Origin: Tridacna crocea
Lineage: Eukaryota; Mollusca; Bivalvia; Cardiida; Cardiidae
Assembly: GCA_943736015.1 (NCBI GenBank)
Contig: OX031065.1
Span: forward strand, 379,501 to 443,500
Direction of reading: 5' to 3'
DNA: 64,000 nt
The translations under genes and the position numbers were made by a program. The notes under the pieces are model-generated. The model had not been told where the DNA came from, made no database searches, and saw only the letters and a list, made by a program, of their open reading frames with translations. Positions 63,746-64,000 of the stretch are shown here, piece after piece (positions within the stretch are counted from its first letter, which is position 1; each line of letters begins with the position of its first letter).

Positions 63746-64000
63746 ACAAGAGGGCCAGGATGGCCCTGTATCACTCAATTAGCTAATAAGTAAAACACTA
63801 CCAGCCAAAAAACATTACAATATTTGGCCAATTGGTTTCAAACTTGAGCACATATTTATTTTTTTTCTATGAAATCCTACAAGAAAGTTGTGACCCTCTG
63901 GCAAAGCAAATTTTGACCGCAAAGCTATCATTACTTGAACCCTGGTGGAGGTCCACAGGATAAAGCCCCATACCAAATAATACAGGTCTAGAATGTGTGT
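63746..64000 (-). mobile_element. second copy of the 1.3-kb element, cut by the window end
   Basis: AACAAGAGGGCCAGGATGGC and CCTGTATCACTCAA match the right end of 22041-23332 in inverse. CAAAGCTATCATTACTTGAA and GGTGGAGGTCCACAGGATAA continue the match. The rest lies beyond 64000. Confidence 0.8.

Overview
The window looks like nuclear DNA of a marine invertebrate, most likely a bivalve mollusc. The species is not assigned. Supporting signs are AT-rich sequence, spliced genes with GT-AG introns of 0.4 to several kb, tRNA-derived SINEs with 12-bp target duplications, and a very high load of short inverted-repeat DNA transposons. No bacterial, phage or CRISPR features were seen.

Three protein-coding loci can be supported. 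(1) A complete five-exon gene on + (21393-29063) encodes a 343-residue G-patch protein matching GPATCH4. (2) The last six exons of a second + gene (37227-44995) encode a membrane receptor-like protein: a C-type-lectin-like fold, a Cys-rich PAN/apple-like fold, a long Thr-rich mucin stalk, one transmembrane helix and a short tail. Its 5' exon(s) with the signal peptide were not found. (3) A - strand gene (63344 down to 49378) has three candidate exons with compatible splice phases and an unrecognised product; its 5' end lies beyond the window. Genes 2 and 3 converge.

Most of the remaining sequence is repeats. One family dominates, here given the working name TH (TTAA-hairpin). A full copy is about 225-230 bp, lies between TTAA tetranucleotides, and has termini reading CCCTTTACCA. 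Its middle is a near-perfect 55-60 bp palindrome (CATTGTGGGAAAAGGAG, AAAATGCTGG, then the inverse). Outside the palindrome are two unlike arms. Arm A is short, with CCCTGAGAAAGAAGCCTTT. Arm B is long, with CTGCAAATGCTTTCAATTTG. In the list, + means A-left/B-right and - the reverse. About 100 copies or fragments cover roughly a third of the window. They are absent before 5.3 kb, sparse to 23 kb and nearly continuous from there to the end, filling introns of all three genes. TTAA target duplication with CCCTTT termini fits non-autonomous piggyBac-type elements. No transposase was seen.

Region by region: 1-5 kb has no genes and one 550-bp TIR element. 5-18.4 kb has scattered TH copies, other palindromic repeats and a 1.3-kb element with long subrepeat-built TIRs (15258-16534). 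18.4-21.4 kb has SINEs. 21.4-29.1 kb is the G-patch gene. 29-37 kb is TH chains and a pair of inverted minisatellites. 37-45 kb is the lectin/mucin receptor with a 44-bp minisatellite in one intron. 45-49 kb has palindromic elements. 49-63.3 kb is the - strand gene with TH-filled introns, one of which hosts a nested TIR transposon. The last 250 bp begin another copy of the large element found in intron 2 of the G-patch gene.
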